In this document: piece by piece, positions 44,549-52,021 of the stretch
Position numbering within the stretch: the stretch's first letter is position 1
Layout: each line of letters starts with the position of its first letter
NCBI RefSeq assembly: GCF_000174435.1
Contig: NZ_ACJN02000001.1
Coordinates: 485,658-549,657, forward strand
DNA: 64,000 nt
Source: Desulfonatronospira thiodismutans ASO3-1
Lineage (GTDB): Bacteria; Desulfobacterota; Desulfovibrionia; Desulfovibrionales; Desulfonatronovibrionaceae
Reading direction: 5' to 3'
The notes under the pieces: model-generated
What the model was told of the DNA's origin: nothing
The model's database searches: none
Seen by the model: only the letters and a program-made list of their open reading frames with translations
Program-made: the position numbers and the translations under genes

Positions 44549-45592
44549 ATGTTTTTTAGAAGAGAGCTTGCAATTGATCTGGGCACAACCAATACTCTGA
44601 TATACAGTCGCGGGGACGGAATTGTTCTGAATGAGCCCTCTGTGGTATTGCTGGATAAACGCCGTAAAGAGGTTCTTGCCATAGGACAAAAAGCCAGAGA
44701 TTTTTCAGGCCGGACTCACCCTAATGCCATTTCAATGCATGCCTTGAGTCATGGAGTAATCTCAGACTTTGAGGTTACCCAGATAATGATCAACAGTTTT
44801 ATACGACAGGTGCTCCCTGGAAAAAGTCTTTTCAAGCCATTTATTATCGTAGGGGTTCCCTTAGAAATTACTCAACTGGATAAACGTGCTATAAGTGAAG
44901 CAATTCGATTGATGGGGGCGAAAAAAGTCAGATTAGTTAATGAACTTATGGCAGCAGCAATAGGCGCTGGACTGCCTACTGCGGAAGCTGAAGGCAGTAT
45001 GATTGTTGACATCGGAGGAGGAACTACGGAGATGGGTGTAATATCCTTGTCTTCCCTGGTTGTTTATAAGTCGATAAAAGTGGCAGGAGATGATATAAAT
45101 GAAGCGATTCAGAGGCACATGCGGGAAAATCATCGCCTCTTGATTGGTGAAATTATGTCTGAAAAAATAAAATGTGAAATAGGAAGAGCTGTCTTTGTAA
45201 ATGATGATTTGGCCATGGAGGTTCAAGGAAAATGTTTGATAAAGAACACTCCGAAATCCATAACACTGAACAGCCATGAGGTTACAGATGCGATTCAGAA
45301 TTCTCTGGATACCATTGCCCAGAATATAATAGAAGTATTGTCAGTCACTCCTCCCAGTATAGCAGGGGATATTTTAAAAAACGGCATACACTTAACTGGT
45401 GGAGGGTCCCTGCTAAACGGAATGAACCATTTCATCGCCCAGCAGACATCATTAAAGGTTATTTCAGATGATGACCCTTTTACTGCGGTAATACGGGGTG
45501 CGGGGATGATATTAGATAATCAGGACAATTTTGAAGACGCTTTTCTAATAGTACCTGATTCAAAACTTGATACCCAGAGTAGTTCAGCTTAA
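44549..45592 (+). CDS. MreB/actin-like protein, orphan paralogue
   Basis: The protein has 347 residues with the MreB phosphate-1 motif AIDLGTTNTLIY, GVPLEITQLDKRAI, the second phosphate motif MIVDIGGGTTEMGVISL, KVAGDDINEAI and the adenosine motif LTGGGSLLNGM. It lacks mreC, mreD and pbp2 neighbours that accompany the shape-determining gene, has a C-terminal extension (FEDAFLIVPDSKLD) and is more AT-rich than its neighbours. It is probably a second MreB with a special role. Polymerising ATPase by family; cellular role inferred. Confidence 0.88.
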   Translation: MFFRRELAIDLGTTNTLIYSRGDGIVLNEPSVVLLDKRRKEVLAIGQKARDFSGRTHPNAISMHALSHGVISDFEVTQIMINSFIRQVLPGKSLFKPFIIVGVPLEITQLDKRAISEAIRLMGAKKVRLVNELMAAAIGAGLPTAEAEGSMIVDIGGGTTEMGVISLSSLVVYKSIKVAGDDINEAIQRHMRENHRLLIGEIMSEKIKCEIGRAVFVNDDLAMEVQGKCLIKNTPKSITLNSHEVTDAIQNSLDTIAQNIIEVLSVTPPSIAGDILKNGIHLTGGGSLLNGMNHFIAQQTSLKVISDDDPFTAVIRGAGMILDNQDNFEDAFLIVPDSKLDTQSSSA

Positions 45593-45644
45593 ATAATCTG
45601 TATCTGCTTAGCACTACAGCGAAACTTATGATTGGCCTCCGGGG

Positions 45645-45819
45645 GTAACCATTCAAGAGGCAGATACCGGCCAGGGGGAAAGTCCCCGCGACACTTTTCC
45701 TGCACAAGTACAAAAAGTTCAGTCGCGAAATTTTGTTAAACTGCATAATTAAAACTTAGCGGGGACAGTCCCCTGGCCTTGTGCCATCAGCCACCACCGG
45801 GAACCCCCTGAATGCTTAC
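45645..45819. mobile_element. Family-1 MITE nested in a family-2-like repeat, 175 bp
   Basis: Exact 8-bp duplication CTCCGGGG (45637-45644 and 45820-45827) flanks ends GTAACCATTCAAGAGG and CCCCCTGAATGCTTAC. The uninterrupted target occurs at 4963-4985 (acctccggggactggctct), so the empty site can be compared directly. Confidence 0.9.
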
Positions 45820-45889
45820 CTCCGGGGACTGGCTCTTTTGCCGCCGAGATTTTTGAGCAGTTGACGTTTTTCCATCGGCCATGATGTGG

Positions 45890-45923
45890 TTGACAGCAGA
45901 TAAGCAGTCATTTATATGTTTAT
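45890..45923 (+). promoter_or_regulatory. Promoter/operator of the thioredoxin reductase gene
   Basis: TTGACA (45890-45895), a 17-base spacer and TATATG (45913-45918). The -10 lies in ATTTATATGTTTAT (45910-45923), identical over 14 bases to the arsR promoter at 47808-47821. GTTTATG-gcaacg-CATAAAC (45917-45936) also forms an inverted repeat right after it. This is likely an ArsR-family operator. Confidence 0.7.
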
Positions 45924-45973
45924 GGCAACGCATAAACGTAAGTCCGTGCAATCTTTCAATGAAGGAGTTTTAA

Positions 45974-46873
45974 ATGTCAGTAAAGGATGTGGCCATAATC
46001 GGACAGGGACCGGCCGGACTCTCCGCGGCCATCTACACTTCCAGGGCCGGGCTGGATACCCTTATTATCGGGTGCGCCCCAAAGGTGGCCGGAGACTATG
46101 ATATAGACAATTACTTCGGCTTTCCCGCAGGTATCAAGGGCAACGAACTTATAGAGCTGGGATGTGAGCACGCTGCCAAATACGGCACGCAGCTCAGCTG
46201 CGAAAAGGTCCTGGCCATTCACATGCAGCCGGATATGACCTTCAAGATCAAGACCGACTACGGCGAATATCAGGCCCGGACGGTTATTCTGGCCACAGGC
46301 GTCAGCCGGGTCAGACCGGGTATAAAAAATATCTCCGAATATGAGGGTAAAGGGGTTTCGTACTGCGTCAGTTGCGACGGATTCTTTTTCAAGGGCAAAA
46401 AGGTCGTAGTGGTTGGAGAGGGAGTCTTTGCAGCCAACCAGGCCATTGAGCTGAAGGAGTACACTCCTTATGTAAGCATCTGCACCCAGGGCAAGGAACC
46501 TGAAATACCTGAAAATTATATGCAGCATCTCCAGGAACTGGACATCGAGATCATGAAGGGCAAAATCCAGAACCTGGAAGGGGAGCAGTTTCTGGAAAAG
46601 GCACACTTTGAAGACGGAACCACCCTGGATGTGGACGGTCTGTTTGTAGCCATGGGTGAGGCTTCTTCTCTGGATTTTGCTTATTCCTTAGGCATAACCA
46701 CCCAAAAGAATTTTATAGAAGCTGATCATGAACAAAAAACCAACGTGCCGGGTGTCTTTGCCGCCGGTGATTGCGTGGGCCGTTTTCTGCAGATCAGCGT
46801 GGCAGTGGGTGAAGGCGCCATCGCCGCCCGCTCGGCAATTAAATATATCAAAGGGTTGAGAAAGCAGGAGTAG
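45974..46873 (+). CDS. Thioredoxin reductase-like flavoprotein with atypical NAD(P) site
   Basis: The protein has 299 residues. The FAD motif is AIIGQGPAGLSAAIYTSRAG, the redox-active pair is C131-V-S-C134 and the late FAD motif is VPGVFAAGDCVG. The second nucleotide motif reads VVVVGEGVFAANQAIEL instead of GxGxxAxEEA with Ser or Asp, and the HRRxxxR segment that grips NADPH phosphate is absent (ICTQGKEPEIP). Sulfate reducers are known to have thioredoxin reductases that do not use NADPH. The electron donor may be ferredoxin or another carrier. AAGGAG precedes the ATG. Confidence 0.9.
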   Translation: MSVKDVAIIGQGPAGLSAAIYTSRAGLDTLIIGCAPKVAGDYDIDNYFGFPAGIKGNELIELGCEHAAKYGTQLSCEKVLAIHMQPDMTFKIKTDYGEYQARTVILATGVSRVRPGIKNISEYEGKGVSYCVSCDGFFFKGKKVVVVGEGVFAANQAIELKEYTPYVSICTQGKEPEIPENYMQHLQELDIEIMKGKIQNLEGEQFLEKAHFEDGTTLDVDGLFVAMGEASSLDFAYSLGITTQKNFIEADHEQKTNVPGVFAAGDCVGRFLQISVAVGEGAIAARSAIKYIKGLRKQE

Positions 46874-46891
46874 CTGCCGGAGCTTTTTTGG

Positions 46892-46955
46892 TGGAAGTAG
46901 GGGAGTGTGGGCGTATGGGAGTAGGGGCGTATGGAAGTATGAAAGTAGGGAAGTA
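46892..46955 (+). repeat. Degenerate octamer tract after the thioredoxin reductase gene
   Basis: Eight contiguous 8-base units from 46892: tggaagta, ggggagtg, tgggcgta, tgggagta, ggggcgta, tggaagta, tgaaagta, gggaagta. It starts 18 bases past the stop. Confidence 0.85.
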
Positions 46956-47006
46956 AAAACTTTTAACGCGGGCTTTGCCCACAACCTAGATAAGAAAAGA
47001 GTTTTG

Positions 47007-47256
47007 GCCCACAGATCACACAGATTGACCACGCGAGGCGCGTGGCAGGCACAGATAAAAGAGATTGAAGAAGCATTTTTTTCCTTGCGGGAATAAGAAC
47101 CCGCAAGGAAAAGGCATCAGCCGCTTGCGCGGGGGAAGATTACTCCCCGGTATCTACCGCGGATGCGGTGGAGACCATGTGCATACCAGGTTCTTCATTC
47201 CTGGTATGCACATAAAAGACCTCTCTTATCTGTGTCAATCTGTGTGATCTGTGGGC
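47007..47256. repeat. 250-bp inverted-repeat element interrupted by a small palindrome
   Basis: The left arm (47007-47063, gcccacagatcacacagatt...) pairs with the right arm (47221-47256, ctctcttatctgtgtcaatc...). The left arm alone carries the 21-bp unit CCACGCG-N3-CGCGTGGCAGG (47029-47049) in its middle. Inside are two more hairpins, about 47080-47110 (ccttgcggg/cccgcaagg) and 47179-47211 (gtgcataccagg/cctggtatgcac). No gene is seen. Confidence 0.7.
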
Positions 47257-47335
47257 AGTAGTCTTTTTCTTAAAAAAATAAGTGAGGCACAGTCCCAGTG
47301 CCAAGCGATGAACCCCCGTCATGGCTCAAATTTTT

Positions 47336-47450
47336 CTTGTTTTTTGTGACAGGGTTTCAGGAGTAAGTCACTGACTGCCCATACATGATGTGACTGCAAA
47401 AAATCATTTTGTTACGCGAACTACGCGAACCACGCGAGGCGCGTGGCAGG
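47336..47450. repeat. Dispersed repeat shared with 1318-1376
   Basis: About 47336-47370 (tttttgtgacagggtttcag...) is the reverse complement of 1318-1350, and 47430-47450 is the third copy of the CCACGCG palindrome found at 1356-1376. Between them stands half of the GATGTGACTGCAAAAA hairpin. Confidence 0.6.
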
Positions 47451-47523
47451 GCGCTTGACAGACCTCTGATTTGCTGACCTCCCAAAACATAGCCATGGTG
47501 AGTTGTCATGAGAAAAAGCAACT

Positions 47524-47730
47524 ATTCAACATGGTCCGGAAACTTTGCAAACAGGACGTAAAAACTCACTCCAAGGAAGCGTAAATCAAAACCTATACAC
47601 GCGTTTGATTGCCAGGATATTTCCTATAATATGCTTTGAATCAAGTTCGGTGTTGAACGGTTTTGATTAACGCTTCCTACGTCGTTCAGACAGTTTACGC
47701 CCTGTTTGCAAAGCCCCCGGATCATGCAGC
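47524..47730. repeat. Long stem element, copy 2
   Basis: Outer arms about 47531-47560 (ggtccggaaactttgcaaac...) and 47695-47724 (cctgtttgcaaagcccccgg) pair, as do inner arms ggaagcgtaaatcaaaacc and ggttttgattaacgcttcc. About 130 bases of the left part match 27090-27225. No coding capacity. This completes the 970-base gap between the thioredoxin reductase and arsR genes. Confidence 0.65.
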
Positions 47731-47787
47731 TTGACGCTTAGATTGTTCAGCTTTTGCAGGTGGCGAGTAGTTACGAGAAAATAATAT

Positions 47788-47821
47788 TTGACATGATATA
47801 AACAACAATTTATATGTTTAT
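47788..47821 (+). promoter_or_regulatory. Promoter/operator of the arsR operon
   Basis: TTGACA (47788-47793), 17 bases, TATATG (47811-47816), inside ATTTATATGTTTAT (47808-47821). ATAAAC-N12-GTTTAT forms an imperfect dyad over the -10, suiting ArsR-family autoregulation. Layout and 14 bases are shared with the thioredoxin reductase promoter at 45890. Confidence 0.75.
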
Positions 47822-47846
47822 ACAACAGATGTAAGAGGCCTATGAA

Positions 47847-48173
47847 GTGACTGATTCTAAAAACAACCAGCCCAGGGAAAGCCTGCAAAATGCCGCCCAG
47901 CTGGCCAAGGCTCTGGGAGATGCCAACCGCCTGCGCATTCTCAGGTGTCTGGGAAGTGAAAGGCAGTCGGTGAGCGCCCTTGTGGAGCAGCTGGATCTAT
48001 CCCAGCCCCTTGTCTCTCATCACCTGCGTGAACTCAAAAGGCTTTTGCTGGTTATTGTGGAAAGGCAGGGGCCTTTTGTCTACTACAGCTTAAACGACCC
48101 CAGGGTGTTAGATGTTCTTGATCAACTTGAACAGCTGGCTCAGCTGGTTCTGGATAAGCGCAGCAATCTTTAG
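47847..48173 (+). CDS. ArsR-family transcriptional regulator
   Basis: The protein has 108 residues, starting at GTG 47847. LAKALGDANRLRILRCLGS and SVSALVEQLDLSQPLVSHHLRELKRLLLVIVERQGPFVYYSL form the winged helix-turn-helix. The CxC metal site of ArsR/SmtB sensors is absent; the only Cys is in ILRCLGS, so it is not an evident metal sensor. It heads the selenoprotein operon and likely represses it and the thioredoxin reductase through the shared ATTTATATGTTTAT element. Signal unknown. Confidence 0.9.
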   Translation: MTDSKNNQPRESLQNAAQLAKALGDANRLRILRCLGSERQSVSALVEQLDLSQPLVSHHLRELKRLLLVIVERQGPFVYYSLNDPRVLDVLDQLEQLAQLVLDKRSNL

Positions 48174-48186
48174 AAAGGATACATTT

Positions 48187-48660
48187 ATGAGTGCAGATAC
48201 TGAAGCCCTGAAAAAAAACATCCTGGACCTGGTCCTGAATCTGGAGCCTGAAGAGGCCCTGGACGCCTTTTCCGGTGCTCTGCGGGAGGTTTTATCCAGG
48301 CTGGAAGACGAGCAGAGGGTAAGGTTTGTCCTGGCACTTCTGGAAAAAGGAGATGAGGACAAGATCTCCAGCATGGTGCATCTGTGAATGGCCAAATGCC
48401 TGGACGAAGGTGTCGATCCAACGCATATGTGTCAGAGCCTGGTGGACAGGATCTCCAGGTCCCGGGCCTTGAACAGTATTGCCGAGCCGGAACTCCTGCC
48501 TCTTTTCGAGGACTGGCTGGAAGAGCTGGAAAAGGAGTTTGTCAGGCAGGCAGAAAAGTCACAAAGCTCAGATGCCGCCCTGATGGCGGAGAAACTGGGA
48601 CTGAGCATGGCCGGAGCCCAGTTTTTGAAGGCCAAGCTTGAGCAGGAAGGCAAGATCTAA
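48187..48660 (+). CDS. Unknown protein with an in-frame UGA (candidate selenoprotein)
   Basis: AAAGGA precedes ATG 48187. The frame reads 66 codons, meets TGA at 48385-48387 and continues in the same frame for 90 codons starting with ATG 48388. Read through, the product is 157 residues, helical and acidic, with the junction SSMVHL-U-MAKCLDEGVDP (U67 followed by Cys four residues later). The second part has no ribosome site. A hairpin GGACGA-AGGTG-TCGATCC (48400-48417) starts 12 bases after the TGA and has GGU in its loop as in known bacterial SECIS elements. Alternative: two separate genes, 48187-48387 and 48388-48660. I do not recognise the family. Confidence 0.55.
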
Positions 48661-48704
48661 AAGCCCAAGCAGCATATCCTGCAATTTCAAAACGTGGAGG
48701 AGTT

Positions 48705-50456
48705 ATGAGCCCCAGGCGCATTATTGTTCTCATGGTACTGTCTCTGGTGATTTCCGGAACAGCCTTGTGGCTTACAAATCTGGAAATTGAATTCGAAGAT
48801 GCAACCTGGGAAGAAGTGCATGAAGAAGCTGAAGCAGGCGGGTATCAAATTCTTACCACTGAAGAGCTTTATAAAATGCACCAGGAAGTCGAGGACCTGG
48901 TGATAGTGGATACCAGGCAGGAATGGGAATACCGCCTGGGACACGTTGAAAATGCAGAAAACTTTTTCATGCAGCCCTGGTTCTGGGACCGGTGGATGAA
49001 AAGAGGTGACCTGCGCGACTTTTTAAGCCAGCATGCCAGGGACAAGGAGACGGCCCTGGTCTTCTACTGAGACGGCATGGACTGAGTCGTAAGCGACTCC
49101 GCGGCCCGGGTGGCCGTAAGTCTTGGTTATGAAAACGTCTACCGTGACCCCAAGGGCTTCGAGGCCTGGGAAGAAGAAGGCTATCCCGTGCACAGCCTCC
49201 CGGCTGAAGCTCCGGCCACACCCCTTGAGGCTGAAGGCCCAGGCACTCTGGAAGGCCTGGCCCTTTTCGGCACCCTGGCAGCGGTCTTTGCCGGTGGTCT
49301 GGCCCTGAACCTGACACCCTGCGTCTATCCCCTCATCCCCATCACCGTATCCTTCTTCGGGGGCATGGGCGGTCAGGGCCGGGGCAGGCTGCTGATCCAC
49401 GGCGGGCTTTACATCCTGGGCCTGGCTACAACCAACTCCATCCTGGGAGTGGCCGCAGCCCTGACCGGCGGGCTTATAGGCGGACTGCTGCAAAACCCCT
49501 TAGTGCTGGCCGGCATTGCCCTGGTTCTGCTTATCTTCGCCCTGAGCATGTTCGGATTCTGGGAACTGCGACTCCCGGCGTCTCTAAACCAGGCCGCTTC
49601 CAGGTCATTCGGCGGATATTTCGGCAGCCTGTTCATGGGATTGACCATCGGCGTGGTGGCCGCGCCCTGCATAGGCCCCTTTGTCCTGGGGCTGCTGGCC
49701 TGGGTGGCTACCATGGGCAGCCCGCTTCTGGGATTTGCCGTCTTTTTCACCCTGAGCCTTGGTCTGGGGGTCCCGCTGTTCTTTCTGGCGGTATTCTCCG
49801 GCAAGCTGCAGAGCCTGCCCCGCTCCGGTGAATGGATGATCTGGGTCAGAAAACTTCTGGGCTGGATCCTGGTGGGCATGGCTGTTTATTTTCTCAAACC
49901 GCTGCTGGGAGATCCCGCCGGGACCTTTGTCATGGCTGCTGTTTTTCTGGCCGCAGCCCTTCATCTGGGCGTTCTGGACAAGACTCAGGCCGGGTTCAGG
50001 GCTTTTGTCTGGATGAAATCCGCTGTTCTCCTGGTGGGCATGACTCTGGCGGTCTTCATTGCCGGGTCCTACGCCCTGCAGGGACCCGGAGTGGCCTGGG
50101 ATGATTATTCCGAGGCGCTTCTGGAACAGGCCGGGGAAGAAAACAAACCGGTGATGCTGGACTTTTATGCTGACTGGTGCGCACCGTGCAGACAGTTAGA
50201 GAATGTAACGTTTCAGGATCAGGATGTAGTTGAGCTTTCCCGGGAGTTTATCACCATCAAGGTGGACATGACGCGCGGGGGAGTGGAACTTCATGAAAGG
50301 CTTGTGGCTGAGTACGAGGTGCGCGGAGTCCCCACGGTAATATTTCTCACCCCTGAAGGGCAGGAGATGGAGGATCTGCGTGTGGTGGACTTCATTCCGC
50401 CCGGCGAATTCCTTGGACTTATGCACAATGCTTTACAGAAAACAGAGAAGGAGTGA
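48705..50456 (+). CDS. Rhodanese-DsbD-thioredoxin fusion with two in-frame UGA (putative selenoprotein)
   Basis: Read through TGA at 49068 and 49083 the product has 583 residues. An N-terminal anchor (IIVLMVLSLVISGTALWL) is followed by a rhodanese domain (LVIVDTRQEWEYRLGHVENA) whose active loop reads ALVFY-U122-DGMD-U127-VVSDSAARVAVSLGY; relatives have FYCxGxxCxxSxxAA, so both UGA replace Cys. Next comes a DsbD/CcdA membrane domain with the paired Cys in NLTPC206VYP and AAPC322IGP, and a C-terminal thioredoxin domain with WC492APC495. Hairpins follow each UGA (49084-49099, 49102-49116). It probably moves electrons across the membrane to periplasmic sulfur chemistry. Without read-through it would appear as two ORFs, 48705-49070 and 49110-50456. 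Confidence 0.88.
49068..49116 (+). other. Two in-frame UGA codons with SECIS-like hairpins
   Basis: TGA at 49068-49070 and 49083-49085. First hairpin: GAGTCG-TAAG-CGACTC (49084-49099), 13 bases after the first UGA. Second hairpin: CGGCC-CGGGT-GGCCG (49102-49116), 16 bases after the second UGA, with GGGU in the loop. Bacterial SECIS elements sit at about these distances inside the coding region. Confidence 0.7.
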
Positions 50457-50458
50457 TT

Positions 50459-50770
50459 ATGCTCAAGGTCATGTTTTTCCTCAATGAGCCCAGGGGCAAG
50501 CCCTGAAAGAATTTTCTGAAGATGATGCCCAGGCTGGGCGAAAAATACGATGTGGAAATAGAGACGGTTTCCAAGCCCATGCAGGAATACCATACCGATG
50601 AATACTTTGAGCAGGACCTGCCTGTGGCTCCGGCAGTGATGGTAGGCGACGAGGTGGTTGTGGAAGGGGCCAACGTGGATGAGTACACAGTGGAAGAGGC
50701 CATCTGCCGTCACCTGGGGCTTCAGCCCCCGGAGAAAAAGGGTTTTCTGGGACGCATGTTCGGAAGCTGA
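50459..50770 (+). CDS. Small thioredoxin/glutaredoxin-like selenoprotein (in-frame UGA)
   Basis: ATG 50459 follows GAAGGAG and reads MLKVMFFLNEPRGKP, then TGA (50504-50506), then KNFLKMMPRLGEKYDVEIE to the stop at 50768, in one frame, 103 residues. The UGA is where a redox Cys is expected (GGKPC-type loop before the first helix). Later VAPAVMVGDEVVVEGANVDEYTVEEAI has the cis-Pro and strand pattern of a glutaredoxin-like fold. A hairpin GCCCA-GGC-TGGGC (50527-50539) starts 20 bases after the UGA. It directly follows the rhodanese-DsbD gene (3-base gap), so it is a likely redox partner. The downstream ATG at 50522 would give only a headless domain. Confidence 0.82.
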
Positions 50771-50808
50771 GGCCCTGCCCGGCTGTAAAAAATCAAGGGA
50801 GTACAGAA

Positions 50809-51522
50809 ATGGCGGAACAAAACGGATCCACCAGAAAAGGCCCCGGGCGCGGGGCTATATTAAAGATCCTGGCTCTTTTGCTGTTTATCGTTGCGGCTGT
50901 TTATTCTGTTCAGTTCACCCAGCTGCGGGAATACTTCACCCAGGAAACCCTGGTGGCCTTTCTGGAGGATATCGGATGGTGGGCCCCGGCCGTATTCAGT
51001 CTTTTATACGCCATCGGGGTGTGCCTGTTTGTTCCGGGAACTCTTTTGGCTGGTGTGGGAGCAGCCCTGTTCGGTCCTTACGTGGGCTTTGTCTTCGTCT
51101 GGATCGGGGCCATGCTGGGGGCCAGCACCGCATTTTTTATCGGGCGCACCCTGGGCCGGGAATTTGCCGCCTCCCTTATAGGCGACAGGCTTAAGAAATA
51201 CGACGAGGCTATAGAGAGAAACGGCTTTGCAACTGTACTCTATCTGCGCCTGATCTACTTTCCTTTCACCCCCATGAACTTCGGGATGGGCCTGACCAGG
51301 GTCAGGTTCTGGGATTATTTCTTCGGCACCGCCTTTGGAATAGTCGTGGGGACATTTATTTTTACTTTCTTTATCGGTACGCTGCGCGATGTATGGCTGT
51401 CCGGGGAATGGAGCGGGCTTCTTTCCTGGCAGGTATTTCTATCCGTGGTCCTGTTTGCTTTTTCCCTATATCTGCCCAGGCTGGTAAAAAAGATAAAGGG
51501 TGAAAACGGGGCTCAAGAATAA
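50809..51522 (+). CDS. TVP38/TMEM64 (DedA-like) membrane protein
   Basis: The protein has 237 residues with about six hydrophobic segments. The VTT-domain signature is FVPGTLLAGVGAALFGPYVGFVFVWIGAMLGASTAFFIGRTLGREF and later YLRLIYFPFTPMNFGMGLTRVRFWDYFFGT. The family scrambles lipids or moves small molecules in membranes. It lies 38 bases after the selenoprotein gene and ends the operon. TVP38 genes are often near redox or selenium genes, which is only suggestive. Confidence 0.92.
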   Translation: MAEQNGSTRKGPGRGAILKILALLLFIVAAVYSVQFTQLREYFTQETLVAFLEDIGWWAPAVFSLLYAIGVCLFVPGTLLAGVGAALFGPYVGFVFVWIGAMLGASTAFFIGRTLGREFAASLIGDRLKKYDEAIERNGFATVLYLRLIYFPFTPMNFGMGLTRVRFWDYFFGTAFGIVVGTFIFTFFIGTLRDVWLSGEWSGLLSWQVFLSVVLFAFSLYLPRLVKKIKGENGAQE

Positions 51523-51560
51523 AATCCTCAAAAAAGGTTCTGCATCCCCTTATACGCAGG

Positions 51561-51857
51561 GTAACCATTCAGGGGGTACCAGCAATTGCTACCGAGAATA
51601 GACTTGAGGCATACTCCCCAGCCGTGAGCGGCAAAGCCGCCCGTGAGCAACGAAGTTGCCCGTGCCAAAAAAATCTTCTTAGGCACGGGAAGCCTTCAGG
51701 CTTCACACCCGACAAAAAATACGCTTTGCTGTCCTGCGGAATTTTAGCGGGCAGGCGGGTGTTCCGCACACACGGTTTTGAAGAATAAATATCCCCAGCA
51801 AGGCATTACCCGCCTGGCAGACAGGTAAATCGGCATATCTCCCCCCTGAAGGGTTAC
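51561..51857. mobile_element. Enlarged family-1 MITE variant, 297 bp
   Basis: Ends GTAACCATTCAGGGGG and CCCCCTGAAGGGTTAC with exact 8-bp duplication TACGCAGG (51553-51560 and 51858-51865). Only the outermost 35 bases or so match the family; the interior is unrelated and contains gccgtgagcggcaaagccgc and a hairpin ccgtgcc/ggcacgg. No ORF of interest. The gap 51858-52021 shows nothing. Confidence 0.85.
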
Positions 51858-52021
51858 TACGCAGGGTATCCGGGACGGCGGGATATTTAACTTGACTGAA
51901 CAGGTGAAAAAAAGCATTCATTCAGTCAGTTTTGAACCGATACTGACGCCGACCCCGGCAAAAGCATTTTCATGGCGAGAGGCTGTGAATTTTCTTTAAA
52001 TATCAGGCAGGGAGTACTGGT

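Noticed and set aside
49068-49110. Rhodanese and DsbD as two separate genes
   Set aside because: The frame is continuous, the intervening residues complete the rhodanese active loop, and the second ORF would start inside the domain without a ribosome site.
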